Part shown: positions 10,992-22,103 of the stretch, in pieces
Layout: each line of letters starts with the position of its first letter
Position numbering within the stretch: position 1 is the first letter of the stretch
NCBI GenBank assembly: GCA_020740775.1
Contig: JAHEWK010000002.1
Location: 4,464,001 to 4,528,000 of the forward strand
Reading direction: 5' to 3'
DNA: 64,000 nucleotides
DNA from: Ilyonectria destructans
Lineage: Eukaryota > Ascomycota > Sordariomycetes > Hypocreales > Nectriaceae
Position numbers and translations under genes: made by a program
The notes under the pieces: generated by a model
Seen by the model: only the letters and a program-made list of their open reading frames with translations
Databases searched by the model: none
Told to the model about the DNA's origin: nothing

Positions 10992-13427
10992 TTATCCAAA
11001 CCGGAGCCGACTTTGTCCTTGCTCTAGCTTCCCACTTCTGCCGCGTTTCGACGATGCACCCTGCCCCTTTTGCGACGAGTTGCGTGGAGTGGGTGGCCGT
11101 TCAGCGAATACAGGCTTGACACGTTCTGCATCTTGGATGTCTTTGGCTAGATGCCAGTCCTCATGGCTCTGCAGCGCGTCTGGGTCAATAAAGCCGGCCT
11201 TGCAGCGAGAACAGGCAAGGAGGTCGGCGGAGGACAGGCCGTGCTCAGTCTGGGCGGTTGCAGAATCGCTCGTACTCGGTTGGCCGACGGTTAGACCCAA
11301 GTTCGGCATGCCGAGCGGACGAGAGGGGAGGTCAGTCTCACCGCCGGCACTAGACTCAACTGCATCGACCGGGCTTCCATCAGCGGAGTTCTTTTTCGCA
11401 AAGAACCGGTGTATTCCCCCGTCCTCCACTCGGCGTTTCTTGACTGGTCGGTCGGGTTCAGTAGACGCTGGACGGCTCCCCCCCGTCGTCGCCCGGAGAG
11501 CCTCGGCTTCCTCACCTTTGACAAGGAAACCATCGATGCCCATGTTTCCCTTGACTCCATCCTCGAAACCCCCGACACTGAGACTGAGGTTTGCACAAGG
11601 CCAAACTCTTCCTTCGCTTATGATTTGGGCGAGCAGGTCCTTGGCAAGATCCAAAAGGGTCTGCTCGTCCAAAGACTTTCCCTGTGGGATAGGTCCCTGT
11701 CGGGATCGCGTCTGGCCTCCATGACGATGGTGCAGATTAATGGTTCGGGGCCGCCGCTTATTCTCCAGGACGCCTTCCTCAACCAATCGAGCATATATGT
11801 CAGCTACAAAGATTCTGAGCCACCGGATGGCCTGGTCTGGAGTGCTGATCGTGGGCCTGAAAGATTTTGCAGACAACATGGATTTGATCTGAGTCCGAGA
11901 GTTGACTTCGCTATTGTCGATACCTCTGATGGTATTGTAGACCCACAGGCCAGTGTCATTGCCAAGTTTCGCCTTTATCGTGTCCAAGGGAATCTCAAGC
12001 AGGTCCTTGACATTCTGCGTCTCAAACGTAGTGACTACCTGATCGCCGAGCTTGCCGCCCAGGTTCCGTAGTTTGGTGATTTTGAATCCACTCATGAACG
12101 AGTGCACAGCTCGGTTGCGTACAACTGTCTGCTGGTTGGGCTTCTTGAATGCGGAGCCCAACTTGCTCAGAAGCTTGTTACTTGCTATCCCTGCGGAGCA
12201 AGTGTAATCCAACTCCTTCCAAACCCTTGCCCGAACGTCGCGAACGATTTCGGATCCAATAAGTATGGCCACATCGTCCCAGTCGGGGTCGATGGTCTCT
12301 TGCTCCTCATCCAAGTCAATCAGAGCATCTGCCTGCCAATCCAGTGCGGAGACGGGTGGGAGTGGAAGCTTCTCGGTTGGGTCATCATATGGCGGCGGGT
12401 TCTTCAGTTCGGGATATCGTTCAAGTAGGATGGAGTGAACTTGGCTGGATAATTCCAGGAAGACCTCGTCTATTCCTGCTTTCTCCACCCTTTGCAGGTC
12501 GGCCGGCAGAGAATCCTTTACTAAAGCCAAAATCTTTCGTGATTCTAGCCGATAAGGGTCAAGAGAAACCTTGTCGGTGGAAATGTTCGCATCAGCATCG
12601 TCTCGGTAGGCCCACTTGTCGTCGCCTTCTCTCCATGTTGCAACATGCGGGGCAATGAGATCGGGACATAATTTCTTTGCCTCTGTAATGGTGCAATGGC
12701 GCCCAATGCCCCATTCGCGTGCGGGATAGTTGACAGCAATCAGTGCCTGCCTTGTAGAATGTTAGTACGCCGAGCAGTAGGGACAGTAATGAGCCACGTC
12801 TTGCGCTAATTGAAGCAAACTTGGTAAGTCAGAGGGGAGGATACCAGCGAAAAAGCCGATTAGGGGCGACAGGAAATAAAAGCGGCCAAAGAAAAATAGA
12901 GAGAAGAGATGATGGAAGAGAATCTCCTCCAAAACTAAAGGGTTGATAGAAAGCGGATGACTGCTGTCGACGCAAGAACAAGCGAATAGTAGTGGGTGGG
13001 GCGGGCCAATGACACAACTAGAAAAGAAGACCTGGCAAGAAATTGAAGACATTTTGCTGCGTCAAAGACCACTAAAGCAAGGATGACCGGGGGCTGCACC
13101 GGATGGAGACAAAACCCGCCACACCACATGGGGAGGCTGCAAGAAATGTGACCAGTCTCCGAGCCACCACTGACGAGGTCGTTCACATCCACAATTAACT
13201 CACCATTGCTGAACGGCAAGCGGCTTGTCCTTGGGAACTCCGAGCCGTACCATCTCGCACTGGGCGTAGAAACCATCCAGGTCGACGTGCGCGACTACAC
13301 GCAGGGGATTCGACGTGCTAGGCGAGGCTAGCTGCGAGAGTTGGCGGTACGTGAACTGAGATCGTCGAAGACCGCCCCCATGTAGCGGAGAGGAAGCACC
13401 ATGGCGGTTGGGCGGCGGAGATGACAT
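10992..13427 (-). CDS. rad30: DNA polymerase eta (Y-family translesion polymerase), 660 aa
   Basis: Two exons on the minus strand: 13427-13204 and 12750-10992, joined as CAATG/G to give the conserved VQQWQALIAVNYPAR. The enzyme inserts nucleotides opposite damaged bases, notably UV dimers, in the nucleus. Catalytic motifs are visible: HVDLDGF (metal ligands D49 and D51) and GIDEVFLEL (D169, E170). The helix-hairpin-helix region follows (ITKLRNLGGKLGDQV), then the little-finger domain. Near the C-terminus a C-x2-C...H-x3-H ubiquitin-binding zinc finger (about C588, C591, H604, H608) should recruit the enzyme to ubiquitinated PCNA. An IHRFF segment about 80-90 residues upstream resembles a PCNA-interacting box but lacks the Gln. 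The 453-bp intron is much longer than others here. An in-frame ATG at 13460 would add 11 residues. Confidence 0.93.
12751..13203 (-). other. 453-bp intron of the polymerase eta gene
   Basis: The donor is gtgagt at 13203, and the acceptor ctacaag at 12751 has a gtactaac branch point just before it. Splicing restores the conserved polymerase core exactly, so no hidden exon is needed. All other introns placed here are 51-241 bp. Confidence 0.8.
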
Positions 13428-14726
13428 CTTGGTGTGGTGGTGACGTGGGATGCCAAACAAACAGCATTGTGATTCGCGCGGGACGGTTCAGTTGGTCGCC
13501 AGTCGCAGCCGATAGCTCCGATCTGCCGATTTTCTAGGCCAGGAAGAGATAACAGGGGTGAGTCTTGACTCAGTTCAGCTGAAAGCGAACCTGGTTCATC
13601 TGATCGAATTGCATCTTGAAGGTGACTCTGCGCGGCATGGAGTTGGTTGTTGGTGGAGGTTAAGACTGAGAAGGTGAGAGGAGCCCCGATTTGTTACTGG
13701 TGGACAGAGAGGCCTAAGATCCGAGGCTCCACTAGCAATGCACCTGCAGGAAGGAACGCCACCGACGAAGGACCCACCGGGCTTGTAATTCTCGCTGGAA
13801 ATTTGACCGGGCTTCAATTTGTGGTGTAAAACGTGACGGCTAAGAGGATGCGGGATCCTTTCGCTCTGCCTCTGGTGCTTTTGGCCGAAGGCCGAGGGTG
13901 CATTGGTTTACGCTCGGATTCCCCGATGGTTCATTGCAATATGGGGAGTCTCGGGCAAACGGTTCATGCATTCAGCCCAGCTAGTGTTTGACTACAGCCG
14001 GTTCCCTAGGCGCTCACTTCAAAACTACAGCCCGTTTTCTCATTTCTTGTTCGCGTTCCATCCTTGACCTTCTTTATTTTCCCACAGACGGTGCTATCCC
14101 CACTGCCGTGGCCCTTCTCGATCATCAGACTGTGGAACCAATCGCGTGCGGCTGAGGTTTGTGCTCCGGACTTCTCCACCAGGTGCTCCGGCTCGGGCCT
14201 CTGCGGGGCCTTCCGCCGGGCCGTTTTGAACAAGTCGAATCCGTCAAAAAAGTTCGCTCTATCCTACGCTTTCCGCAGTGGCGAAACTCGGTAGATCGGA
14301 TCATCTCTCTTTGGGCCTGGCCCTGCCATCCATTCTCGCCAGATTCGAAGACCCTTGGAAGACCAACAAGGATCACTAATGCTGAGACTGCGAGGACTCG
14401 AAGTCGGACTCATCCAAGCAAGCCTCATTCTCAAGTAACCTCACTAATACAATGGCTCTTTTTTTCACACTTGCATCGCGGAGTTTGCGCATCGTGTCCC
14501 AGGAATAATATTACACCAAATCCATAATGACAAATTCAAGGCGCCTCAGCATTCTCTTCTACAACCCACACAATCCCACACATTACAAGCTCTCCTATTT
14601 ACAAGCCCGCCATAAAACTCAACAACCCATATATTGCATATGTCCAATACGCTATGCACGCGATGTTTCTTCCGTGTTCACCTTACGCCAGGACCAGCCA
14701 ACTCAAGGGGGTATCAATATCGGGGT
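13428..14726. other. Intergenic between polymerase eta and PFA5
   Basis: It holds the upstream region of polymerase eta on its left and the PFA5 3' flank on its right. Only short, featureless open frames are seen. Confidence 0.4.
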
Positions 14727-16083
14727 CTAGTGCCTCGATGCTCCAGCACTGCGCATTTCAATTCCATCAGCCGCCGGGGTTCCGCTATCGGGGATGCCAT
14801 AGCGTTTCTTCAACTTCTCTACAACGTGGCCAAATTCATAGTCGCTCTCCATGCTGTCGTGGTTGCAACAAGGTGAATGCCAGATGGGGAGTAGCCACTC
14901 CAATATGGAATTGCCCATGACGGACTTGCAATTCTTCCAAACTCCAGTGTCCCATGGGTTCTCTCCGGGCTCTGTTGCGAGGATGGCGAACGTCCTTTTA
15001 GCCTGTTCATCCCTGGGCGACGCTGGGCTCATGGTGCCCATCGAAATGCGAGGAATATGATTCATCGGGACACCACTCTGTCCCCAAGCAGGACTTGCGA
15101 GCGGGTAGGTGATGGTCTGGTATCGTTGTGTCGACGGGCTGTTCTGGGGCACGCGTACAGCCAATCGGAAAGACTGGCTCTTCTTCAGCATGTCGATGTT
15201 CGTGATATTAGTGGCGATGAAACGAGCTGAGGTGAGAGTCATGGCAACTGTAAAGAGTGCAAACAACGATCCGAGAGCAAGGCTAGCGACGATTCGACCA
15301 TCCAAGGGCCGATCTTCACTTTGCTGCAATCGCAACGAATATGCAGCTGTTGCAATGCATATGATACAACATATACTACAATAAAAGGTAAACTGCGCGA
15401 AGAAGTTGAACGCTGACAAATGTTAGCATCGATTCGTTGAGATCAGTCAAGCCCAGAGCAGGCGACTCACAGGTCTCAGATACGACACCGCCAACCCATG
15501 GGCACAGATGATCCATCTTTCGGATGCAACGATCAATCTCACTCGAATGGTGAGCACGATCCGGTTTCCACGTCTGGCAGTCGGAGCACCATTTCGGTCG
15601 GCCATCGAGTTCGCAAACGAAGACATCCTTGCTATAGAAAGCCTCGAGCCCAGGGCTGTCGGGGTTTGAGTCTGGTGGAACCCATGGGTGCGTTTCGATG
15701 TCTCCTCCTCGATATCGTTTGTTCTTGCGCCCCTTTTCGATCGCTTGTCGCTCGGCAGAGAGTGGGACGAGACCCGGGTTAAATTGGACGGTGAAGAAGG
15801 TCCGGAGGTACGCCGCGATGGTGAGGATGAAGAAGACAAACCACAGCACAATGAGTGTTATCGCGGTACCCGTCTTATGTTCCTGCCGATACAAGTAGTT
15901 GACTGCGCACAGGATATTCGTCAGCGGGCTCCAGAGGGGCCGTAAGGAGGGTCAAAGTCACATACCACAGAGATGCGGGACGACGACGAAGGTGGCGAAT
16001 CCAAATGCAGCCGCTATGAAGAACGGGATGATGCGCACCGTCCACCGGGTCTCGGCGCGGTTGCTTGTGACCGGGCGTGGCAT
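14727..16083 (-). CDS. pfa5: Palmitoyltransferase PFA5 (DHHC family), 411 aa
   Basis: Three exons on the minus strand: 16083-15966, 15902-15471 and 15412-14727. Introns are 63 and 58 bp and the joins are in phase. The product is a multi-pass membrane enzyme that S-acylates cysteines of target proteins. Four hydrophobic segments are visible: about residues 20-38, 53-72, and two after the active-site domain ([18 protein letters not shown] and [18 protein letters not shown]). The cysteine-rich domain ([21 protein letters not shown]) lies between segments 2 and 3, followed by [11 protein letters not shown]. The signature is D170-H171-L172-C173 rather than DHHC; the nucleophilic Cys is kept. Yeast Pfa5 also deviates here (DHYC), which supports the name. 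Several ATGs lie upstream in other frames; 16083 gives the expected short cytosolic N-terminus. Confidence 0.9.
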
Positions 16084-18117
16084 GGCGGCATTGCGCCCGT
16101 GTCGACGACGGGGCGGGAGGTGAGGTCGGACGGGATGGAGTGTTGCGGTGATGATGCGACCTCTGGTGGTGTTGTTCTGGACGAATCGACATTGACTTTG
16201 TTGGCCGCGGATGGCAACTGTTAGTGGAGGTCCGTGCGTTAGGTGGTCCAAGGCTTGCCGTGCTTACCTACCTGTACAGTGCGCAGTGTCCGTTTCCATT
16301 TTCTGGAACAGTACGGAGTAAGTAGGCGCAGGGGCTGCGACCAACACAGCGACCAACACCATGACCAACACATCACGATCGAAACATCAGCAGACAACAA
16401 AAATATTTCCAATAATTCTGCGAGGACTTATTGGTGTTATCCCGATAGAATTTTGGTCTTTCTTCGGAGATATTGCATCTTTTGAGAGTGGATACGAACA
16501 CTCCTCGCCTGCTCATTTCAAAGACGCGTCTTCCTCCCCAGCGACCCACCAACGAGGGCTCAGCTCAGCCATCTTCAACCATGGTCGATTCAACTGGCCA
16601 CATTGCTTTAAGCAGATGCAGCTCACCAATTGGCGGTCGTTTATGCGCAATCCTTCTTCATGGCCACCGTTGTATCGAGGTTTCAGCACAGGCAGCTCCC
16701 TTTGCCTTCCCCCCTTTTCCGTCCGTTTTGACTTGTCATTACGCACCCCCCCCCCCCATGTTCCATGTTCATTTGACCTGTCAAGTATCGCCTTGCATCG
16801 CTGTCAGCAGAGAGTGGCTCAGGAGCATCTCTGGAGGTGCCCTCTCCTTTGTCTGTTAATCTTTCAACATATGCTCTTGGTTCTTTTCTTGAATTCCACC
16901 GATTTCCGTTCAGGGGGGTCCAAGCTTTTGGAGACAAGGAGAACCTGGGCGTGGCTCCTGAGCTTCTTGAAGTCTAGACTCTCCATCTGATGAGCCTGGG
17001 TCCCCTCACAGATGAGTGGGTTCTGCCTGACAACCACTCCCACGCCAAGATGCCTCGCCTTTCGCCTTTCGTGGGGGAAGTTCGGTCAACACCGACATTA
17101 TGTATCCTACTTGACACAAATACCATAGGCAGTCAATCATCTACTCTCTTAGGCTGCCTTGTGTTGTTCCAAGGTGCTGCGGGCGCGTACTGGGTCGCAT
17201 CTTGCTAGAGAGCCCGACGTACTGAAGTCACGCTCCGTGCATGATGAAATCATTAGGCATGCCAGCATGATGACCCAGCCGCACAACGGATCCTTCGCCC
17301 AGCTCCCATCAAACAAGCATAGTGAGCAGAGCCTCAGGTGTCCTGGGCGCACTTGCAAGTACAATTCAAGCTTCAATTTGTACACATCGCGCTATGGGCG
17401 TGATCAGGCTCCATGGCTTGCACTTTTCGTGTTTCTTAGAGCCGCAATACTCTTCCTTCCATAAATAAGGAGCCAAGGGCCCATCGGGTGGGTTTGATAC
17501 GCGTCTGTCCTTTTATTCCTTCCCTTCCCGACTCTGTCGGGTCTGCTGCAGCCTTGACAGCCCAGCCTGGAATTCGAATACTCCTTGCACTTCTAAGAAT
17601 ACGACGACTTCGATGCGAGCCTTTACAGTCATCATATACTAGAGAATCTTGCTTGTACGCGTCATGCTAGGTGGCTATTGCCTAGGTTATCAGGTTATCC
17701 GCCCTACAGGGCAGGCCTGTCACCTCTAGACACCACCCCTAGTTGAAGGCCAGGGGCGACCGATCGAAGACGACATACGAATTACATGTCTACACATAGG
17801 ACAGGCTCTCGGAACACGGGAGAAATGCAAGGAAAAATTCTAATATAATCAAAGATGTGTTACTCTATTTTCTCAAGGATGAATCAGAGTCGCGCAATTA
17901 ATGGCGTGCAGAAAGCGCACCTACACGCTGGCTTACGTGAATAGATCTGTGAGTGGTTTCGCCTCGTACGACCTCCGACCCTACGACCCTTCCTTCCCAA
18001 GTCACTAAATAAGCGACCCCACCAAACCCCCAACTCCGACTATCTTTCTAAAAAGGGTAACATCATTCTTCTTACTTACTTATTCTCTTACTCTTCTCCG
18101 GAATCATCTTTATCCCG
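16084..18117. other. Intergenic, no convincing gene
   Basis: A 209-codon open frame (16361-16990, plus) crosses a poly-C run near 16747 and shows no domain, so I do not call it. From about 18055 the plus strand becomes CT-rich (ttcttcttacttacttattc), which looks like a fungal 5' leader for the frame at 18118. Confidence 0.4.
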
Positions 18118-18597
18118 ATGCCAACATCTTATCTCGATCGCGGGGTGGAGAGAGTGGTGGCGCCTGTCAGGATCAAGGCTGTCCAGCCTGCTATTGGCCC
18201 TCCTCCTCCCACCATCTGTTCAGGGCGACATGAGATGCATACGGAACATTGCACGTTACCGTCTGCGTGCTCCGTGCTGCGTCATAGCAGTTCGTCGCCC
18301 CAAGCCCTATGAGACGAATATGTTTTATTTCAACTGACTTCCCTTCTACCTTTAGCCGTGCTCAACAGCCTGAGAACCACGTCGGCACCAATTCGAGATG
18401 GACGGCACCCATGGGAGACCCGGCCACCGCCGCCCTCCGATTCCCTCGCTCACCCTCGCCTCTTATTCGCACCAAAGGTGCCGCCTCTCTGGTCTACGAC
18501 GGTCCGCCCGGCGGAACTAAGCCCCTCGCCGGTCGTGGGGACTTTTTCCGAGGAAAGAAGTATGCCTAGGCGAGATCTTTTCAAGGCCCAAACCTGA
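18118..18597 (+). CDS. Hypothetical small gene, exon structure unresolved
   Basis: An ATG at 18118 follows a pyrimidine-rich leader typical of a transcription start. It opens 64 codons, ending at a TGA near 18312. A good branch point and acceptor (caactgac...ctttag) end at 18355. After it two frames stay open: one ends at 18569 (...GRGDFFRGKKYA) and one at 18597 (...PRRDLFKAQT). I could not find a donor that joins either frame with confidence. No family is recognised. The leader and acceptor suggest a transcribed gene, but the protein is uncertain. Confidence 0.3.
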
Positions 18598-19590
18598 GGT
18601 AACCGCCCTAAACAAAACGCTTGTGGGGCGGGCGCTGTTGCGGCTCAGCAGAGCCTCCGTCGCACGCGCATATGGTGCCCGATTACGCCGGTTCTGTCTC
18701 GAAAACGTCTGGTTTTGTGTACGCTTGTATTACAGCCTGGCGGGAATAATTAACCAATGTGGAAGTGCAGAAGTGTACTGTTTTTCGACGGCCACCTTCC
18801 AGGAAATTCCAGCCCTGGTCCGGAGTGTGCGTCCGCGCTTATGCATGGAACTTGCTCACACGTGCTGTCTGCTGTCCGACTTTACATTCCCCAGATCACA
18901 GACCACGACCAACACATTAGTCTTGATCAAGCAAACCCACAAAGGCCCGCATGTCTCCTATTTGTTTATATCATTGCGGGCACCGGCGCCTCAGATTCAA
19001 CGTGGCACAGCCCAGACGCTCTCGGGCCTCCCTCCACTTCGTCCCCTTGCCAGGCGATGTCGTTCCAATGGTACAAGGATTTGGTCCCGTGGATCAGTCC
19101 TCTGTGGCATTGCCATCCCCTAACCAAGGCATTCGGTCAACTCCTCAACTCCTAACCAATCGAGCAATGGGCGGTGCCAACGAAGCCCACGAACAGGAGC
19201 CTTCCCTTTGCTCCGAAGCAACACGCTCCACTCGGAAAAGACCACTCGGCGAAGACCACTCGGTTGGAAAAGACAAGATTTGGATAATCGCAGGTTGAAA
19301 GGTTTGCAAAATGCCTTCGGCGAAGGCTCTCCACCCCCAAGCCAATACCAATGGTATCGTATCGTGTGTCTGAGGCGAGGCATCGGAGGTTGTGTAAATG
19401 ACGAAACTGCTGAATTTCCAGTTTCCCATTGTAATTTTCTCCAGCTATATAATCCTCACCATTGCGTCCTCTTGGATACTTCATTAATCCCAAGCAAATC
19501 ACCCTCTCCAGACATATCAACTCCAACAGCCACGGCAGAGAAGTCCTCTGATTTCTTTTCAATCTCAACAATCTCCTCTCGACCGCTAAG
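18598..19590. other. Intergenic, promoter of the 19591 gene at its right end
   Basis: Open frames here are short and overlap each other. A TATA-like element (ctatataatcc) lies at 19445-19455, about 140 bp before the ATG at 19591. A CT-rich leader (tttcaatctcaacaatctcctctc) follows it. Confidence 0.4.
19445..19455 (+). promoter_or_regulatory. TATA-like element before the 19591 gene
   Basis: The sequence ctatataatcc lies about 140 bp upstream of the start codon of the 102-aa cysteine-rich protein, with a pyrimidine-rich leader between. Distance and context fit a core promoter; this is inferred from sequence only. Confidence 0.3.
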
Positions 19591-19973
19591 ATGCCTCGCA
19601 ACACTTCGAGCCGCCCTGTCACCCGTATGTGGACATGTCACTGTTGTTCATACGCGTGGTGTTGCAGCACCACTCCGTCCTGCCATAACTGCCAGCACCC
19701 TCAGTGCAGCAGTTGCACCGTTACTCCCCACATTGCCCGGGAGGATAAGTGACTTACTCGAGACCCGTCTACTCCCGCCACAAACGTCAATCATCCTCCG
19801 TCTCTCAAATGCTCCTGCTAAGCAACTCGGATGATGATGACAAGCCGGGAGCGGCCATGAATCCGGCAATCGGAGACGATGATGACCTGGAGGGTTCGGG
19901 AGCTGTACAGTTAGAGACGCAAGTCACGATTCGCGATGGAGTTTACTGTGTGGATTTCTGGTTTTATAGCTGA
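19591..19973 (+). CDS. Small cysteine-rich putative zinc-binding protein, 102 aa
   Basis: Two exons, 19591-19748 and 19823-19973, with a 74-bp intron (gtgact donor, gctaag acceptor). The phase-2 join gives Asn, and the second exon stays open to TGA 19971-19973. Residues 14-42 carry W-x-C-x2-C-x11-C-x2-C-x4-C-x2-C, with extra Cys residues at 18, 24 and 25. The Cys pairs suggest one or two bound zincs (inference). The rest is an acidic linker (SDDDDK, GDDDDLEG) and a hydrophobic C-terminus ending VYCVDFWFYS. There is no signal peptide. The module repeats the spacing at the C-terminus of the 1265-2276 product, so the two may belong to one uncharacterised fungal family. Function is unknown. Confidence 0.65.
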
Positions 19974-20242
19974 GGTCCAACTTTTTTTCCCGCTTTGTTG
20001 GGAATTCCTGGACTCGTCTTTCGAGGAGCCATTGTTCGTATTTTCATCCTCAGGAGGGGCTAGTCGGGATGGTGCACAGAACAACGCCCGGATATTTTCT
20101 TTTCTTGATTACTTATCTTTAGTTTAGTTTTTCCCCTTGTCCTTCTTTTCGCATTTAGACTTGCTTTGTTTCAATACACTACTCGTTTCTGCATTAACCA
20201 GAATGTCCGACGTCTCGTTCCGCCTCGCGCTAGTTGGCTCCC

Positions 20243-20772
20243 TTACACGAAAGGGATGGTGATATCACACATGTCTACAAGCGGTGGATTCTCCTTGGGA
20301 GTGTAACCGTCGCGAAAGTAATGGTCACACCTGTTCCACGGTGACATCAGCGCAGTCCCATGTTGTTGAGGTTCAGGGCCGGGTAGTAGACATCCCCGGC
20401 CGTCACCGGCGTACGTGACGGTCATGGTGTGGGTATCTATATCTCCTTTCTCAACTGTGATTGATCCTTTTTTGTGTAATTTGTCTAGTCTATAACTCTC
20501 TGTGTCATGCTCCCTTGTAGTTTGCCTGCTCGGCGCAAGTGGCTCAGCCATAAACTAAACCAGCTCAAACTTACCAGCAATTAGACCGTCACGTTCTCCC
20601 GCAATGACTGGTAAACGGTACCCCAAGCGTTGAAATGACTCCACGGTAAGCATTTAGTGTCCAGCGACGGCGTGGGAAATTCCATGTCGAAGCCGCCCGA
20701 TACGTCACCGTAACTGCACTGAACCAGACGGTCGGGACGGCTCCGCCTCAGGCTCAGCCCGCACCGGGTCAA
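20243..20772 (-). CDS. Possible minus-strand gene, exon joins unresolved
   Basis: Two minus-strand frames read like protein. The upstream one (about 20732-20581) contains CSYGDVSGGFDMEFPTPSLD and follows a plausible ttcag acceptor. The downstream one (20551-20243) contains GSITVEKGDIDTHTMTVTYA and ends ...VDMCDITIPFV. Between them the upstream frame hits a stop before the best donor (gtaagt near 20570). A weaker gtttac donor joined to a gtttag acceptor would restore phase with a 62-bp intron. The start codon was not found. Cys and beta-strand-like alternation hint at a small folded, perhaps secreted, protein. No family is recognised; it could be a decayed gene. Confidence 0.3.
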
Positions 20773-21016
20773 AAGACCAGTCCTCAGTTCCTAGGCACCT
20801 ACTTGCGTAATTCTGTCAGCTCTAGCACATGTCTCCGGCTTCGGCGGGTTGCTGTCTCCTCCAGAAGCTGACCGTCTGTAACGCTGGGCCAACCTCGGCC
20901 CACAGCCTCGCCAACCACATGACATTTGACTCCCTCTCTTGCTCAACTCCCACCTCGCTAGTCCCTATGTTTACTACGAAGTATTTTTTGTCCTTTCCCT
21001 TCAAAACCAATCCAAT

Positions 21017-21199
21017 ATGACTTGTATCCTCCAGAAGTCTCTCGTTCGCGAACAACTTCTCCTCCTATTGCTCGTCCAGCTCCCAAGCACCGCCTCAAAA
21101 CTAAAAGCCCGCGTCCGACCGAGTAAACCGCCAGGATCAACTCTAGACATTGATCCCAGTGCCATATGTTTTCTGCCAGAGCTAGTTACACGGAGCTAG
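21017..21199 (+). CDS. Possible 60-aa protein with a hydrophobic leader
   Basis: The frame opens MTCILQKSLVREQ, followed by a run of seven Leu/Val residues and LPSTAS, which resembles a signal peptide. It ends after 60 codons with no recognised domain. A short leader-like frame of this kind can arise by chance. Confidence 0.15.
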   Translation: MTCILQKSLVREQLLLLLLVQLPSTASKLKARVRPSKPPGSTLDIDPSAICFLPELVTRS

Positions 21200-22103
21200 A
21201 AGCTCGTGATACTTAGGATTCGGCATTCTACGGCGGGCAACCAGAGTTCACTCCACGACGAGTCACGTTGAGTTGAAAGCGCCAGCCCCGAATCAGACAG
21301 GCTTCAATTTCCGCCATGACATTGATTGGCGACGGCACGGTCATAGCCGAGGCTGTCTCCCGGGCTGAGAGGAAGACGAACAAATAAGAAGCCCAAAGCG
21401 GCCAGTTTCCACAAGGCGACCAACGAGGCAACGGAGCTAATGAGGCAGGCCACCAGCCCAGAGCAAGCGGTGAAATCCAGGCCGGTCCAAGAGTACAACT
21501 TTTGTAGCCAAACTCCAGGTACCTGGTAACATAGTGGAGAGTCAGAAGTCTATGTTGGAGGGGTGCGTCATGACGTTTCAATCTCTGATGGTGGAGGCGT
21601 AGTTAGTGTGGTGGCTCCTCTTACACCGAGAATACCACCTCACCGACACTTGAAAGATTCAACTCCAATCCATGAACCAGGAAACCAGACGATGATTTAG
21701 GGCAAGAACATGGTTTCATCACAGCCACTCATCAGCTATGTCATTATGACGGTGCATAGCCCACATCGCATGAGAGTCACAAGGTTTAACCAAAAAGACG
21801 CGGCTCATCATATTTGCTAACGCGAAACAGAAATACAAAAAAAAATAACAGATGCCTTCAACAAACCTGCCAGCCACCCTTTGTAATGTACAATGCTAGC
21901 CGGTCTTCGCCTCAACGCCTTGGAAAACATGTAAAGCAAAAAAGTCGAAAACGCAAAAAGATAGTGTTGAACCAAGCCCCTTGCAGAAATCCGAATATCA
22001 AAACCATTGCCTCCTTCAAGCTAGCCCCTCCGACTCAACCCTTTCGATTCAGACCCTTCCATGTCCTCATTAACACACAATTCGCTCTTCACATGCCCCC
22101 TCT
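21200..22103. other. Intergenic, 3' flank of ASH1
   Basis: The right part is AT-richer and probably contains the ASH1 3' untranslated region. No supported gene is seen on either strand. Confidence 0.4.

Noticed and set aside
16361..16990. 209-codon plus frame
   Set aside because: It crosses a poly-C run, has no recognisable domain, and shows no leader or splice signals that support it.
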